Below the pieces are notes generated by a model. It worked only from the letters and a program-made list of their open reading frames with translations, had not been told where the DNA came from and searched no databases. Made by a program: the position numbers and the translations under genes. From an uncultured Clostridia bacterium (GTDB lineage: Bacteria; Bacillota; Clostridia; Oscillospirales; Acutalibacteraceae), in assembly GCA_945863885.1 (NCBI GenBank), contig CAMAZY010000008.1, positions 1 to 64,000 on the forward strand: a DNA stretch of 64,000 nucleotides, read 5' to 3'. This document shows positions 16,213-24,687 of the stretch, piece after piece (positions within the stretch are counted from its first letter, which is position 1; each line of letters opens with the position of its first letter).

Positions 16213-17331
16213 ATGCAAACGCTTCAATTCAAAGACGGACGATTCAAAATCATGCAGATTGCCGACGTTCAGGAAAACGCAATTCCGAATCCCGACACTG
16301 TTTCACTGATCCGGCTTGCAATCGAAAGAGAAAGGCCTGATCTTGTCATTTTTACGGGTGATCAGATCAAAGGGTACTCCCCGTCGTTCAAAAAAGACAC
16401 GCTCAATAAAATTGAAAACCTGTTACTTCGCATTACCGGACCGATTCAGAAGTATAACATTCCGTTTGCCGTTACATTCGGAAATCACGACCGGGACTGC
16501 GGTATTTCAAACCGGGAGCAAATGAAAATTTATCAGAAACTTGACGGCTGTTACACACCCGGCATCCGGAATCAGGACAATCCCGGCACCTATAGTATCC
16601 CGATAAAAGACAGCAAAGGAAAAAAAGACATCTTTTGCCTTTATATCATTGATTCCAACGCAAAAGATGAAAACGGAAATTATGCTCCGGTTTCAAAAGA
16701 ACAGATTAAGTGGTACAAAGCGGAGCGTGATCGGCTTCGGTCTGAAAACGGCACCTGCCTGCCTGCCCTTGTTTTTCAGCATATACCGCTTCCGGAGTAT
16801 TACAAAGCGATAAAAAAATGTTCCCGTTTCAGCAAAGGACGTGTCGAAGCTTACGGCTTACATAAAAACGAGTATTACAAGCTTTACGACGATTCGATTG
16901 CCGACGGCGGCTTTATGCTTGAGTCGCCCGCTTCGCCGGAAATCAACAACGGCGAATTTGAAGCATTCAAGGAGAAAGGCGATGTGCTCGGCGTATTTGT
17001 CGGCCATGACCACAACAACAGCTTTGTAAAAAATGTTGACGGAATTGACCTCGGCTACACACAGGGAGCCGGATTTTCTACTTACGGACCGGGCAAAAAA
17101 AGAGGTGTCAGGATTTTTGAGCTGAAAGAAAGCAATCCCACCGACTACCGGACATATACTGTTACCATGGACGAGCTTTGCGATTACAAACCGTCAAAGC
17201 CGTTCAGTGAGTTTATTCTCTCTCATGCCCCTTCGTCAGTAGCTCAGGTGAAAAGCACGGTGAAAAAGCTTGCGGTTGCCGCCGTCATTTGTTCTTCCGG
17301 TATTTGCTTAAGTAAAATAATCAAAAAATAG
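16213..17331 (+). CDS. Metallophosphoesterase (calcineurin-like)
   Basis: A 372-aa protein. The metal-binding motifs come in the usual order: ADVQ (first motif, with Gln in place of the His of DxH), FTGDQI, TFGNHD, FQHIPL and VGHDHNN. There is no signal peptide. The last 25 residues form a hydrophobic segment followed by lysines (KIIKK), which could anchor the protein to the membrane by its C-terminus. The closest family resemblance is to the Purple-acid/DUF-type phosphoesterases of Clostridia; the substrate is unknown. An AAAGGAG site precedes the ATG. It is flanked by its own promoter and terminator. Confidence 0.85.
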   Translation: MQTLQFKDGRFKIMQIADVQENAIPNPDTVSLIRLAIERERPDLVIFTGDQIKGYSPSFKKDTLNKIENLLLRITGPIQKYNIPFAVTFGNHDRDCGISNREQMKIYQKLDGCYTPGIRNQDNPGTYSIPIKDSKGKKDIFCLYIIDSNAKDENGNYAPVSKEQIKWYKAERDRLRSENGTCLPALVFQHIPLPEYYKAIKKCSRFSKGRVEAYGLHKNEYYKLYDDSIADGGFMLESPASPEINNGEFEAFKEKGDVLGVFVGHDHNNSFVKNVDGIDLGYTQGAGFSTYGPGKKRGVRIFELKESNPTDYRTYTVTMDELCDYKPSKPFSEFILSHAPSSVAQVKSTVKKLAVAAVICSSGICLSKIIKK

Positions 17332-17334
17332 CCG

Positions 17335-17372
17335 AATCCGGCGGGCATAATGAGTTGTCCGCCGGATTTTCA
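17335..17372 (+). terminator. Intrinsic terminator after the metallophosphoesterase
   Basis: 10-bp stem AATCCGGCGG / CCGCCGGATT with T-run. The complementary strand also has a T-run a few bases beyond the stem, so it may also stop the convergent kinase operon. Confidence 0.8.
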
Positions 17373-17424
17373 TTTTAAGAAACCTCTGAATCAATCACAG
17401 CATACGCTTAGCTGAGAGGATTCC

Positions 17425-18921
17425 TCAACTTTCCGGTTTTTCATACCGTGCAATATCGAACCAGAATTCCACTCCGTCATCGTAGTTCCTGACGCCGAAG
17501 TCACGTCCCTGAAGGTTTTGCGCCGCAGCAACGATCGAAAGACCGAGACCGAATCGACCCGCTGCTCTTGAGTGAGCCTTATCCGCCCTGTAAAAGCTTT
17601 GCCAGATATGCTCAATATCTTCATCAGCAATCGGCTTGCCTGTATTAAACACGGAAACTCTGTAACTGTCTTTGACGGGTACGCAGGTGATTCTGATTAC
17701 TTTTTCATTTTCGCAATGGCTGATTGCGTTTGAAATATAATTGCCGAAAACATTGTCGAGCAGCTCCCTGTCACTGTATCCGATATATTCAGGCGGAACA
17801 TCAAATTCGACCTTAATATTTTTTTGACTGAGAAGCAGTCGGACTGCATCAAGCCGGCGTTCCAGTTCGTCACGAATACACATCGGTACACACGAAATAA
17901 TATTTCCCCGATAATCGTATTTTGTTATCTCGAGAAGTTTGACAACAAGGTTATTCATCTTTTGCACTTCTTCGATGATCGTGTCGCAATATTCCTCCGG
18001 CGAACCATCGACAATGCCGTATTTCAGACCCTCCGCATACCCTTGGATAATGGCAAGCGGGGTCTTTAATTCGTGGGAGGCATTGGCGGTAAACTGCTTC
18101 CTGAGCTCAATTACCTGACGCTCTTTTTCAATCTCCTGCTCAAGGCGTCTGTTTTTTATCTGAAGATCCTTTAAAGTCAGTTCGAGAGACGCTGACAACG
18201 CATTCACACTTGCACTCAGTTCGTCAAGTTCTCTGATTCTGAAAGACGGGCATCGCTGGCCGAAATCCATTTGCGTGATCTTTTTTGTAATACTGTTTAC
18301 CGTGTCAAGGGGTTTGACGAAGGCCATCGTATATATCAACAGCGCAATAACAGCAACAAGAAGAAAAACCGTACTGATCCCGAAAAACGTCCAGCTTGCC
18401 GTTTTGGCATTGCCGGTTATAATGTCTACCGATGAATACAGTATGATGCCGATGTCGGTGTTGGTAAAGTCTCCGTAAACAATATATTTTGCAACAGCGA
18501 AGAACTCCTGCCGTTCTTCAAAAAAGCTCCCGTCACTATTATCTTTATGACTGAGAACCTTCATAATACGTGGCTTCAGCTCATTTTCGGAAGAATTCTG
18601 CTGATTCGGATCAAAAATCCAGCCATTGTTATTGGTCGTATAAATCAGATCCTCATGCGACTTATAGATCTCAATATAGACATTGTACGCACTTTCCAGT
18701 TCGGCTATCGCCTTGTAAAATTCACTGTCATCGAGATTGAGCTCCATTACCGCATCGGCCGCTTTTTTCATATCAAGCTTTGTCGCATATGTATAAATAC
18801 GCGTCATGGAAAGAAACTGAATAAGGTTTAAAAGCACAATCGCAACAACAACAACCGAAAGTGTGATTCCGAACCGACTTCTTATTCCGCTTTTTCGTCT
18901 TTGAGAAGTACCGGCAGACAT
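17425..18921 (-). CDS. Sensor histidine kinase
   Basis: A protein of about 498 aa with a classical two-transmembrane sensor layout: TM1 near residues 20-40, an extracytoplasmic domain of about 130 residues, TM2 near 180-205, then HAMP. The phosphoacceptor motif is HELKTPLAIIQGYAEGL, the N box is DNVFGNYISNAISHC and the G2 box is GRFGLGLSIV. It overlaps or abuts the response regulator upstream. The ATG at 18921 has a GAGG site 7-8 bases upstream; an ATG at 18927 overlaps the regulator stop as ATGA. The signal is unknown. Confidence 0.92.
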   Translation of the reverse strand: MSAGTSQRRKSGIRSRFGITLSVVVVAIVLLNLIQFLSMTRIYTYATKLDMKKAADAVMELNLDDSEFYKAIAELESAYNVYIEIYKSHEDLIYTTNNNGWIFDPNQQNSSENELKPRIMKVLSHKDNSDGSFFEERQEFFAVAKYIVYGDFTNTDIGIILYSSVDIITGNAKTASWTFFGISTVFLLVAVIALLIYTMAFVKPLDTVNSITKKITQMDFGQRCPSFRIRELDELSASVNALSASLELTLKDLQIKNRRLEQEIEKERQVIELRKQFTANASHELKTPLAIIQGYAEGLKYGIVDGSPEEYCDTIIEEVQKMNNLVVKLLEITKYDYRGNIISCVPMCIRDELERRLDAVRLLLSQKNIKVEFDVPPEYIGYSDRELLDNVFGNYISNAISHCENEKVIRITCVPVKDSYRVSVFNTGKPIADEDIEHIWQSFYRADKAHSRAAGRFGLGLSIVAAAQNLQGRDFGVRNYDDGVEFWFDIARYEKPES

Positions 18922-18923
18922 TA

Positions 18924-19604
18924 TCATTCCTCAATCTTGTATCCGATTCCGTAAACGGTTTTCAGGTGATTGTTGCCCCAGTCGCCGAGTTTTGCACGAA
19001 GCCTTGCGACGTGAGAATCGACAGTTCTGACGTCTCCGACGTAATCATAACCCCAGATACTGTCGAGAAGCTGGTCACGGCTGAAAACTCTTCCCGGAGC
19101 TTCGATGAGCATTTTCAACGTATTGTATTCCTTTAAGGTCAGATCAATTTCACGCCCGCCTAAACGGACTTCATGAGCCTCATGGTTAAAGGTAAGTTCC
19201 CCTATCGTTCCGTCACACTTTTCGTCCTTTTTGGCTGATGCCGTTCTTCTGAGAAGAGCTTCCACCTTTTTGACAAGAACCGATGGACTGAAAGGTTTGG
19301 TAACATAATCGTCAGCACCGGATTCATAGCCCATCAGCTCGTCAAATTCTTCGCACCGGGCAGTAAGAATCATAATCGGCACGTTGGATTTTTCTCTCAC
19401 CTTTCTGCATACTTCCCAGCCGTTCAAACCGGGCATCATGATATCAAGAATCAACAGCGAAAAAACCGAAGGGTTTTCGTGATATAGTCTGTATGCATCG
19501 TCACCGTTATCGGTTTCGACTGTTTCATATCCGGCTTTTTTTAAAAAGTCGCCGACAAGCTTAAGGATTTTGGGCTCGTCGTCAGCAATCAGAATTTTTG
19601 ACAT
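18924..19604 (-). CDS. OmpR-family response regulator
   Basis: A protein of about 226 aa. The N-terminal receiver domain has the acidic pair in ADDE, the phospho-Asp in LLILDIMMPG, and the conserved Lys in DDYVTKPFSP. The C-terminal winged-helix DNA-binding domain includes LLDSIWGYDYVGDVRTVDSHVARLRAKL. The start at 19604 (MSKILIADDE) has an AAAGGAGG site. The track's longer ORF is read-through upstream. It forms a two-component operon with the histidine kinase. Confidence 0.95.
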   Translation of the reverse strand: MSKILIADDEPKILKLVGDFLKKAGYETVETDNGDDAYRLYHENPSVFSLLILDIMMPGLNGWEVCRKVREKSNVPIMILTARCEEFDELMGYESGADDYVTKPFSPSVLVKKVEALLRRTASAKKDEKCDGTIGELTFNHEAHEVRLGGREIDLTLKEYNTLKMLIEAPGRVFSRDQLLDSIWGYDYVGDVRTVDSHVARLRAKLGDWGNNHLKTVYGIGYKIEE

Positions 19605-19622
19605 AATATCGCCTCCTTTTTT

Positions 19623-19651
19623 ATTATACAAAAAATCCGCAGGCACTTCAA
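19623..19651 (-). promoter_or_regulatory. Sigma-A promoter of the two-component operon
   Basis: Minus strand TTGAAG (19651-19646), 17-base spacer, TATAAT (19628-19623). Confidence 0.75.
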
Positions 19652-19741
19652 CAGATTGAGCCAAAATAGTTTTTAACTTTTTCACGACGGAATATTTCAT
19701 TACATATATTGATATTGATATTAACCATACAGAGGTGACTT

Positions 19742-19966
19742 ATGACATACATTAAATTTGCCAATCAGACTTTTGCTCAAAAAGCTGCCTCTTTGCTGAA
19801 TAAAAGAGGGTTCAAGACAAGAATCAGAAGAAATCCGAATCCAAATCATATGGAAGGGTGCAATTATGCACTTTATGTAAGCGGAGATATATTTGAAGCT
19901 TATGACATTATTTCCGAAAATTTTATTCCGAATTTCGGTGTTGAACATTTAGGTGATGAAGAATGA
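19742..19966 (+). CDS. DUF3343 protein (putative Se/S carrier-like)
   Basis: A 74-aa protein of the DUF3343 family, which Pfam names putative Se/S carrier protein-like. The single Cys in MEGCNYAL is where the family's conserved Cys falls. The start has an AGAGGTG site. Its end overlaps the cysteine desulfurase start by 4 bp, so the pair is translationally coupled. The natural inference is that the protein accepts or carries sulfur or selenium released by the desulfurase; that is inference from pairing only. Confidence 0.75.
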   Translation: MTYIKFANQTFAQKAASLLNKRGFKTRIRRNPNPNHMEGCNYALYVSGDIFEAYDIISENFIPNFGVEHLGDEE

Positions 19967-21111
19967 TTTATCTTGATAATGCCGCCACATCTTTTCCGAA
20001 ACCAAAATGTGTTCTTGAGGCAATGTGCAAAGCATCGTTATTTTCAGCCAATCCCGGACGAGGAGGACACCGGCTCTCCGTCAAAGCGGGCGAAACGGTT
20101 TACAAAACAAGAGAAAAAGCTGCGTCAATTTTCGGTGCAGACAGCGAACGTGTTATTTTTACGAAAAACTGCACGGAATCGTTGAATATGGTAATTAAAG
20201 GGTGTGTGAAAAAAGGAGATCATGTTATTATTTCATCGTTGGAGCACAACTCTTTATTAAGACCCGTTCAGAAGCTTTTTGAGCAGGGCGTCATAACGTA
20301 TGATATCGCTCAGGTCGTCCCGAAAAATGACGAACAGACCGTCATGAATTTTCAATCGCTGATTAAGCCGAACACACGGCTGATCGCCTGCTGCCATGTC
20401 TCCAATGTTTTCGGAACGGTTCTTCCGATCGAAAAAATCGGCTTGTTATGCCGGGAAAAAGGTATATTATTTGCCGTTGACGCTGCGCAGTCAGCCGGAA
20501 CATTCCGATATGATATAAATAACAGCGCCATCGATTTTCTTTGCCTGCCGGGTCACAAGGGCTTATTAGGCCCGATGGGTACGGGGCTTTTAATCCTGAA
20601 TCAAAGTTCACAGCTTGAATCCTTTATCGAGGGCGGCACCGGAAGCCTTTCCCTTGAGCCATCGCAGCCAGATGTTCTGCCTGACAAATTCGAAAGCGGC
20701 ACCGTCAATTTACCCGGTATTGCCGGACTTTACGAGGGGCTGAGAATGGTTGAATCAATCGGATGTGAAAACATTTTAAAAAAGGAAAGCCGGCTTACGG
20801 AATGGATTACGAGTGAACTGAAAAATATAAACGGTGTTACCGTATATGATAATATGCACTCGAAAACGAACAGTGGCGTGATAAGCTTTAATATCGGAAA
20901 GATTCACAGTGAGCAAATCGGCGAATTACTCGATCAAAACAATATAGCCTGCCGGGCAGGCTATCATTGTTCGGCATTGGCTCATAAAAGCGCTTCAACA
21001 ATCGCTCAAGGGACAGTCAGAATCAGTCCGGGCTTTTTTAACGGCATAAATGATATAAAAAAGTTGATTTTTTGCATAAATAAAATTGCAATGAGACAAA
21101 AAATATGGTAA
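19963..21111 (+). CDS. Cysteine desulfurase (class V aminotransferase, CsdB/SufS-like)
   Basis: A 382-aa PLP enzyme that takes sulfur (or selenium) from cysteine (or selenocysteine). Recognisable parts are YLDNAATSFPKP at the N-terminus, SLEHNS, VDAAQSAG, the PLP-lysine in LCLPGHKGLLGPMGTG, and the active-site Cys loop RAGYHCSALAH. It is coupled by a 4-bp overlap to the DUF3343 gene and is not next to suf or isc scaffold genes. That favours a role in selenium or sulfur trafficking over general Fe-S cluster assembly. Confidence 0.88.
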   Translation: MIYLDNAATSFPKPKCVLEAMCKASLFSANPGRGGHRLSVKAGETVYKTREKAASIFGADSERVIFTKNCTESLNMVIKGCVKKGDHVIISSLEHNSLLRPVQKLFEQGVITYDIAQVVPKNDEQTVMNFQSLIKPNTRLIACCHVSNVFGTVLPIEKIGLLCREKGILFAVDAAQSAGTFRYDINNSAIDFLCLPGHKGLLGPMGTGLLILNQSSQLESFIEGGTGSLSLEPSQPDVLPDKFESGTVNLPGIAGLYEGLRMVESIGCENILKKESRLTEWITSELKNINGVTVYDNMHSKTNSGVISFNIGKIHSEQIGELLDQNNIACRAGYHCSALAHKSASTIAQGTVRISPGFFNGINDIKKLIFCINKIAMRQKIW

Positions 21112-21210
21112 TATTATTAAGAAAATGATGCGTGTATTGTTATCCTTTTAGTCTGGTTTTAACAATAGACGGTATGATATAAGGTAAAGTTTTTTGGTTG
21201 GTGTATAAAT

Positions 21211-22077
21211 ATGACGGAGTTTATCAATTCTTTCGGCGAAAACGCAATGAAGCTTATCACATCCTTGCAATGGTACGATATTTTGGATATCCTCACCATA
21301 ACGCTCATGATCTATTATTGTATCAAGCTTTTCAGACAAACGAGAGCCATTCATCTTGTAAGAGGCATCGTTTTAATTACGCTGATTTATCTGTTGGTTT
21401 CCGCTTTGAATATGTCGACCAGCAGGTTTGTTTTCAGCAGGCTTTTTGACGACATCGTAATCGTTCTGATCCTTTTGTTCCAGCCTGAAATCCGTCATGC
21501 CATTGAATCGTTCGGCCGGGGCGATTTTAAGAAATTTACGCTGTTTTCGAAAAACTCCGAACTGACAAAAGAACAGCTTCGTGCCGGCGCCTCCTGTATT
21601 GCGAAAGCAGCAAGCAATATGTCGGAAAGCAAAACAGGAGCCCTAATCGTCATCGAAGGAAAAAGTCCGCTTGGTGAAATTATTGCGACGGGCAGCCCGG
21701 TCGATGCACAGATTTCAGTTCCGGTTATTGAAAATATCTTTTATCCAAAAGCTCCGCTTCATGACGGCGCTATGATTATTCGGGATAACCGGATCAATGC
21801 CGCCGGATGCATTCTGCCGCTGACGCAGGCTCAGATCGGCCGGGATCTCGGCACAAGACACAGAGCCGCAGTCGGAATGAGTGAGCACTCCGACGCCCTA
21901 ATCGTTGTTGTTTCAGAAGAAACCGGTCAGATCTCCGTTGCCAAAGATTCGGTGCTGACCCGAAATATTTCTAATGGCGAGCTTCTTGAAAAGCTGATGC
22001 AATTCCTCATCACGGACGATTCAGACAAAAAGAACAACAAAAAAAATCGCAGGAGGAAAGACGCTGATGAAGAATAA
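21211..22077 (+). CDS. cdaA: Diadenylate cyclase CdaA (c-di-AMP synthase)
   Basis: A 288-aa protein. Three N-terminal hydrophobic segments (about 20-95) precede a DisA_N catalytic domain with the DGA motif (PLHDGAMII) and the RHR motif (GTRHRAAVGMSE). It makes cyclic di-AMP from two ATP at the membrane. The last 11 bases overlap cdaR. The usual third operon gene, glmM, is not next to it here: a TauE permease follows instead. The cognate phosphodiesterase gdpP is in this window. Confidence 0.95.
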   Translation: MTEFINSFGENAMKLITSLQWYDILDILTITLMIYYCIKLFRQTRAIHLVRGIVLITLIYLLVSALNMSTSRFVFSRLFDDIVIVLILLFQPEIRHAIESFGRGDFKKFTLFSKNSELTKEQLRAGASCIAKAASNMSESKTGALIVIEGKSPLGEIIATGSPVDAQISVPVIENIFYPKAPLHDGAMIIRDNRINAAGCILPLTQAQIGRDLGTRHRAAVGMSEHSDALIVVVSEETGQISVAKDSVLTRNISNGELLEKLMQFLITDDSDKKNNKKNRRRKDADEE

Positions 22078-23383
22078 AAAGACTTTTGAGAAGCTGTTTT
22101 ATAACAACAAGTTTGTTTTGGCTTTTTCTGTTTTTCTTGCTGTCATTTTTTGGGCTGCGGTTAAGATGAATTACAGCGACAACACAACCCGGATCATTTC
22201 CGATGTCAGAATCTCATTGGACACCACTTTTACAAAGGACAATGATTTTGTTGCCTTTGTTGATTCGGACAAGCTTACGGTTGATGTTGAAGTATCCGGT
22301 AAAAGCTATGTCATCAACTCCAAGTCCTTCAGCAAAGACAATATCACCGTTGAAGCATCGAGCGGATATATAGACTCGGCAGGTTATAAGGTTATCACTC
22401 TTTCAGCAAAATCAAGCGAAGCGGATGTTTCCGTTATCAGTGTCAATCCGTCAACCGTTACGGTCTTTTATGACCGCAAAACTACGGAAACCTTCAACGT
22501 TGAAGCCAGGCTGAACAATAAGCTTGACACCCTGGTAAGCGACGGATACAGTGTCGGTCAGCCGGTTCCTTCGTTGAGCACGGTTGACGTCAGCGGGCCT
22601 GCATCGGTTGTTGAAAAAATAAAGAAGGTTTATTTTGAAGCAACACTTGACGATAATAATCTGCCGCTGAAGGAAACAAGAGAAGTAATGGCTGAGGTAA
22701 GCTTTGATCTTACAAACGAAAAAGGTTCACAATTTTTAGTTTGTGACAGTCTGGCCAGCGAAGCGAATACGGCAACCATTACCATTCCCGTTTCAAGAGT
22801 AAAAACCGTCCCGACGACCGTAAAGTTTATCAACGAACCGGAGAATTTTGAAAACAATCCGCCGAAAGTCAGCATCAACCCGTCGAAGATTGAAATTTCT
22901 TACAATCCGCTTGATGATACGGATTACGAATCCTTCAATGTCGGAACTATTGATTTTAAAGAACTTGAAAACGGACAGAATACATTTGAGTTTACGCCCG
23001 ATGAAAAGTCAGTCGTAAACATTGTCGATTCTTCAATCAAGACATTTACCGTCCGTGTCAACCTTTATTCGCAAAGTCAGACGACCGTGAACGCCACCGG
23101 TTCCAAAACGGTTTTACTCAATCAGGCTGACGGCTACGAATACGCTGTAAATCTTGACACAACCGGACTTGACAGCGTGAAAATAATCGGGCCGAAAGCT
23201 CAAATTGACAAAATCACGCCCGATATGCTTCAGATTGAAATCAACGTTTCTTCTCTTGAAGCCGCAATTTCTACGCCTCAATCCGTCCGGATTTCGAATA
23301 TTTCTATTCAGTCCGATTACGGAAAAAGCTGTTGGGTCAGCGGAAAATATAACGCTTATGTAACGGTAAACAAAAAGCAATAA
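22067..23383 (+). CDS. cdaR: YbbR-domain protein CdaR, regulator of CdaA
   Basis: A 438-aa protein. One N-terminal transmembrane segment (about 18-33, FVLAFSVFLAVIFWAAV) is followed by several extracytoplasmic YbbR repeats of about 80-90 residues, each with the pattern of a strand followed by VxVSGP or IxGP (for example TVDVSGPASVVEKI and SVKIIGPKAQIDKI). CdaR binds and modulates CdaA. The start overlaps cdaA by 11 bp. Confidence 0.93.
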   Translation: MKNKKTFEKLFYNNKFVLAFSVFLAVIFWAAVKMNYSDNTTRIISDVRISLDTTFTKDNDFVAFVDSDKLTVDVEVSGKSYVINSKSFSKDNITVEASSGYIDSAGYKVITLSAKSSEADVSVISVNPSTVTVFYDRKTTETFNVEARLNNKLDTLVSDGYSVGQPVPSLSTVDVSGPASVVEKIKKVYFEATLDDNNLPLKETREVMAEVSFDLTNEKGSQFLVCDSLASEANTATITIPVSRVKTVPTTVKFINEPENFENNPPKVSINPSKIEISYNPLDDTDYESFNVGTIDFKELENGQNTFEFTPDEKSVVNIVDSSIKTFTVRVNLYSQSQTTVNATGSKTVLLNQADGYEYAVNLDTTGLDSVKIIGPKAQIDKITPDMLQIEINVSSLEAAISTPQSVRISNISIQSDYGKSCWVSGKYNAYVTVNKKQ

Positions 23384-23389
23384 TTGTTT

Positions 23390-23413
23390 CGGTGAGCAGG
23401 TAACTGTTCACCG
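23390..23413 (+). terminator. Candidate hairpin terminator after cdaR
   Basis: 10-bp stem CGGTGAGCAG / CTGTTCACCG closed by a GTAA tetraloop. The T-run after it is weak (ATTCATT), so this may be an attenuating or stabilising hairpin. Confidence 0.45.
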
Positions 23414-23469
23414 ATTCATTACCAATAAATGAAAGGACATTGCCGCATTATCGGCAAAAAAGGTGAAAA

Positions 23470-24243
23470 ATGCTGTATAAATTTATCATTTGTTTTATTG
23501 CGGGAATCGGCGCAGGCCTCGGAACCGGTTTTGCCGGTATGAGTGCCGCCGCCGTAATCAGCCCCATGTTGATTACTTTTCTCGGTCTTCCGGCCTATCA
23601 GGCGGTCGGTATCGCCCTGGCAAGCGATGTTCTTGCGAGTGCCGTCAGTGCTTATACTTACGGAAAAAGCAAGAATCTTGATATAAAGAACGGGTCGATC
23701 ATGATGGCAAGCGTTCTTTGCTTTACCATGATCGGCAGCTGGGTTTCGAACATGGTTCCGAATACGACTATGGGCTCAATGTCTCAGATTATGACCGTTT
23801 TTCTCGGCATTAAATTTATCGTCAAGCCCGTCATGACAACCAAAGAGAGCATGTCAGAAAAGCTCAGTGCCGGGCAAAGAGTCATACGCTCGATTCTTTG
23901 CGGATGCATGATCGGCTTTATCTGCGGTTTCGTGGGCGCCGGCGGCGGAATGATGATGCTTCTTGTATTGGTGACAGTTCTGGGATATGAGCTTAAAACC
24001 GCTGTCGGAACAAGTGTTTTCATTATGGCGTTTACAGCTTTTACCGGTTCAGCCAGTCACTTTGTGATTTCCCGGGAAATCACCGACATCTGGGCGCTTG
24101 TGTTCTGTGTAATCTCAACGCTGATCTGGGCATTGATTGCCGCAAAAATCGCAAACAAGGCAAGCGCAAAAACACTAAACCGTGTTACCGGTTTAGTGCT
24201 CATAATCGTCGGTATCGTGACCGTTGTATTCAAATATATCTGA
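23470..24243 (+). CDS. TauE/SafE-family (TSUP) sulfite/organosulfonate permease
   Basis: A 257-aa integral membrane protein with about seven or eight hydrophobic segments and the duplicated family motif. The first copy is GIGAGLGTGFAGMSAAAVISP; the second is GFICGFVGAGGGMMMLL. The family exports or imports small sulfur-containing or carboxylate anions; the substrate is not determinable here. An AGGTG site precedes the ATG. It is convergent with the aconitase X genes, with 3' ends essentially touching and no terminator between them. Confidence 0.88.
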   Translation: MLYKFIICFIAGIGAGLGTGFAGMSAAAVISPMLITFLGLPAYQAVGIALASDVLASAVSAYTYGKSKNLDIKNGSIMMASVLCFTMIGSWVSNMVPNTTMGSMSQIMTVFLGIKFIVKPVMTTKESMSEKLSAGQRVIRSILCGCMIGFICGFVGAGGGMMMLLVLVTVLGYELKTAVGTSVFIMAFTAFTGSASHFVISREITDIWALVFCVISTLIWALIAAKIANKASAKTLNRVTGLVLIIVGIVTVVFKYI

Positions 24244-24687
24244 TCAATCAACTTCGACCGTGCCGTCGTCTTTGATCGTGATCGTCATGCCGTCTTTGAC
24301 GTAGTTTAAAAACTCATCACCGAGACAGTCAACGACAGGCATGGTAATATCATCAAGCCATACTTCAGCCAGAACGGCGCCGGACGCTGCAAGCGAATCA
24401 ATGTGATTGGCAAACAGCATGCAAGCCGGCTGACGCTTCATAGCGCAGGCACAATATAAAACCAGACCGCCCGTTGTTGAGCCGATCGTCTGAGGCAGAC
24501 AAAGTGCGGCCCCTGCCATCTGCTTACCGTACAGATCGGGATTGTTCTGATCGCCGCAGGTGGCTTTTTTGTCGCCGAACTGCAAGGCCTTCTGGAAAGA
24601 CGCAAGCGTATTCAGTCCCCCGTGAGAAACAAGCGCTTTGGCTGTTATCGTTCCGGGTGTTACTGTTCTTCCTTTAAAAACTTTCAT
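24244..24687 (-). CDS. Aconitase X swivel-domain subunit (DUF126)
   Basis: A protein of about 147 aa of the AcnX small-subunit (swivel) family: it starts KVFKGRTVTPGT and contains GSTTGGLVLY and the C-terminal DGMTITIKDDGTVEV. It partners the large subunit immediately upstream, with 1- to 4-bp overlap depending on GTG or ATG start. The large and small parts are separate genes here, whereas they are fused in some AcnX types. Confidence 0.87.
   Translation of the reverse strand: MKVFKGRTVTPGTITAKALVSHGGLNTLASFQKALQFGDKKATCGDQNNPDLYGKQMAGAALCLPQTIGSTTGGLVLYCACAMKRQPACMLFANHIDSLAASGAVLAEVWLDDITMPVVDCLGDEFLNYVKDGMTITIKDDGTVEVD

Noticed and set aside
23384-23469. Possible riboswitch before the TauE/SafE gene
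   Set aside because: There is a strong hairpin and a second short one (TGCCG/CGGCA), but no known riboswitch core. I list the first only as a hairpin.
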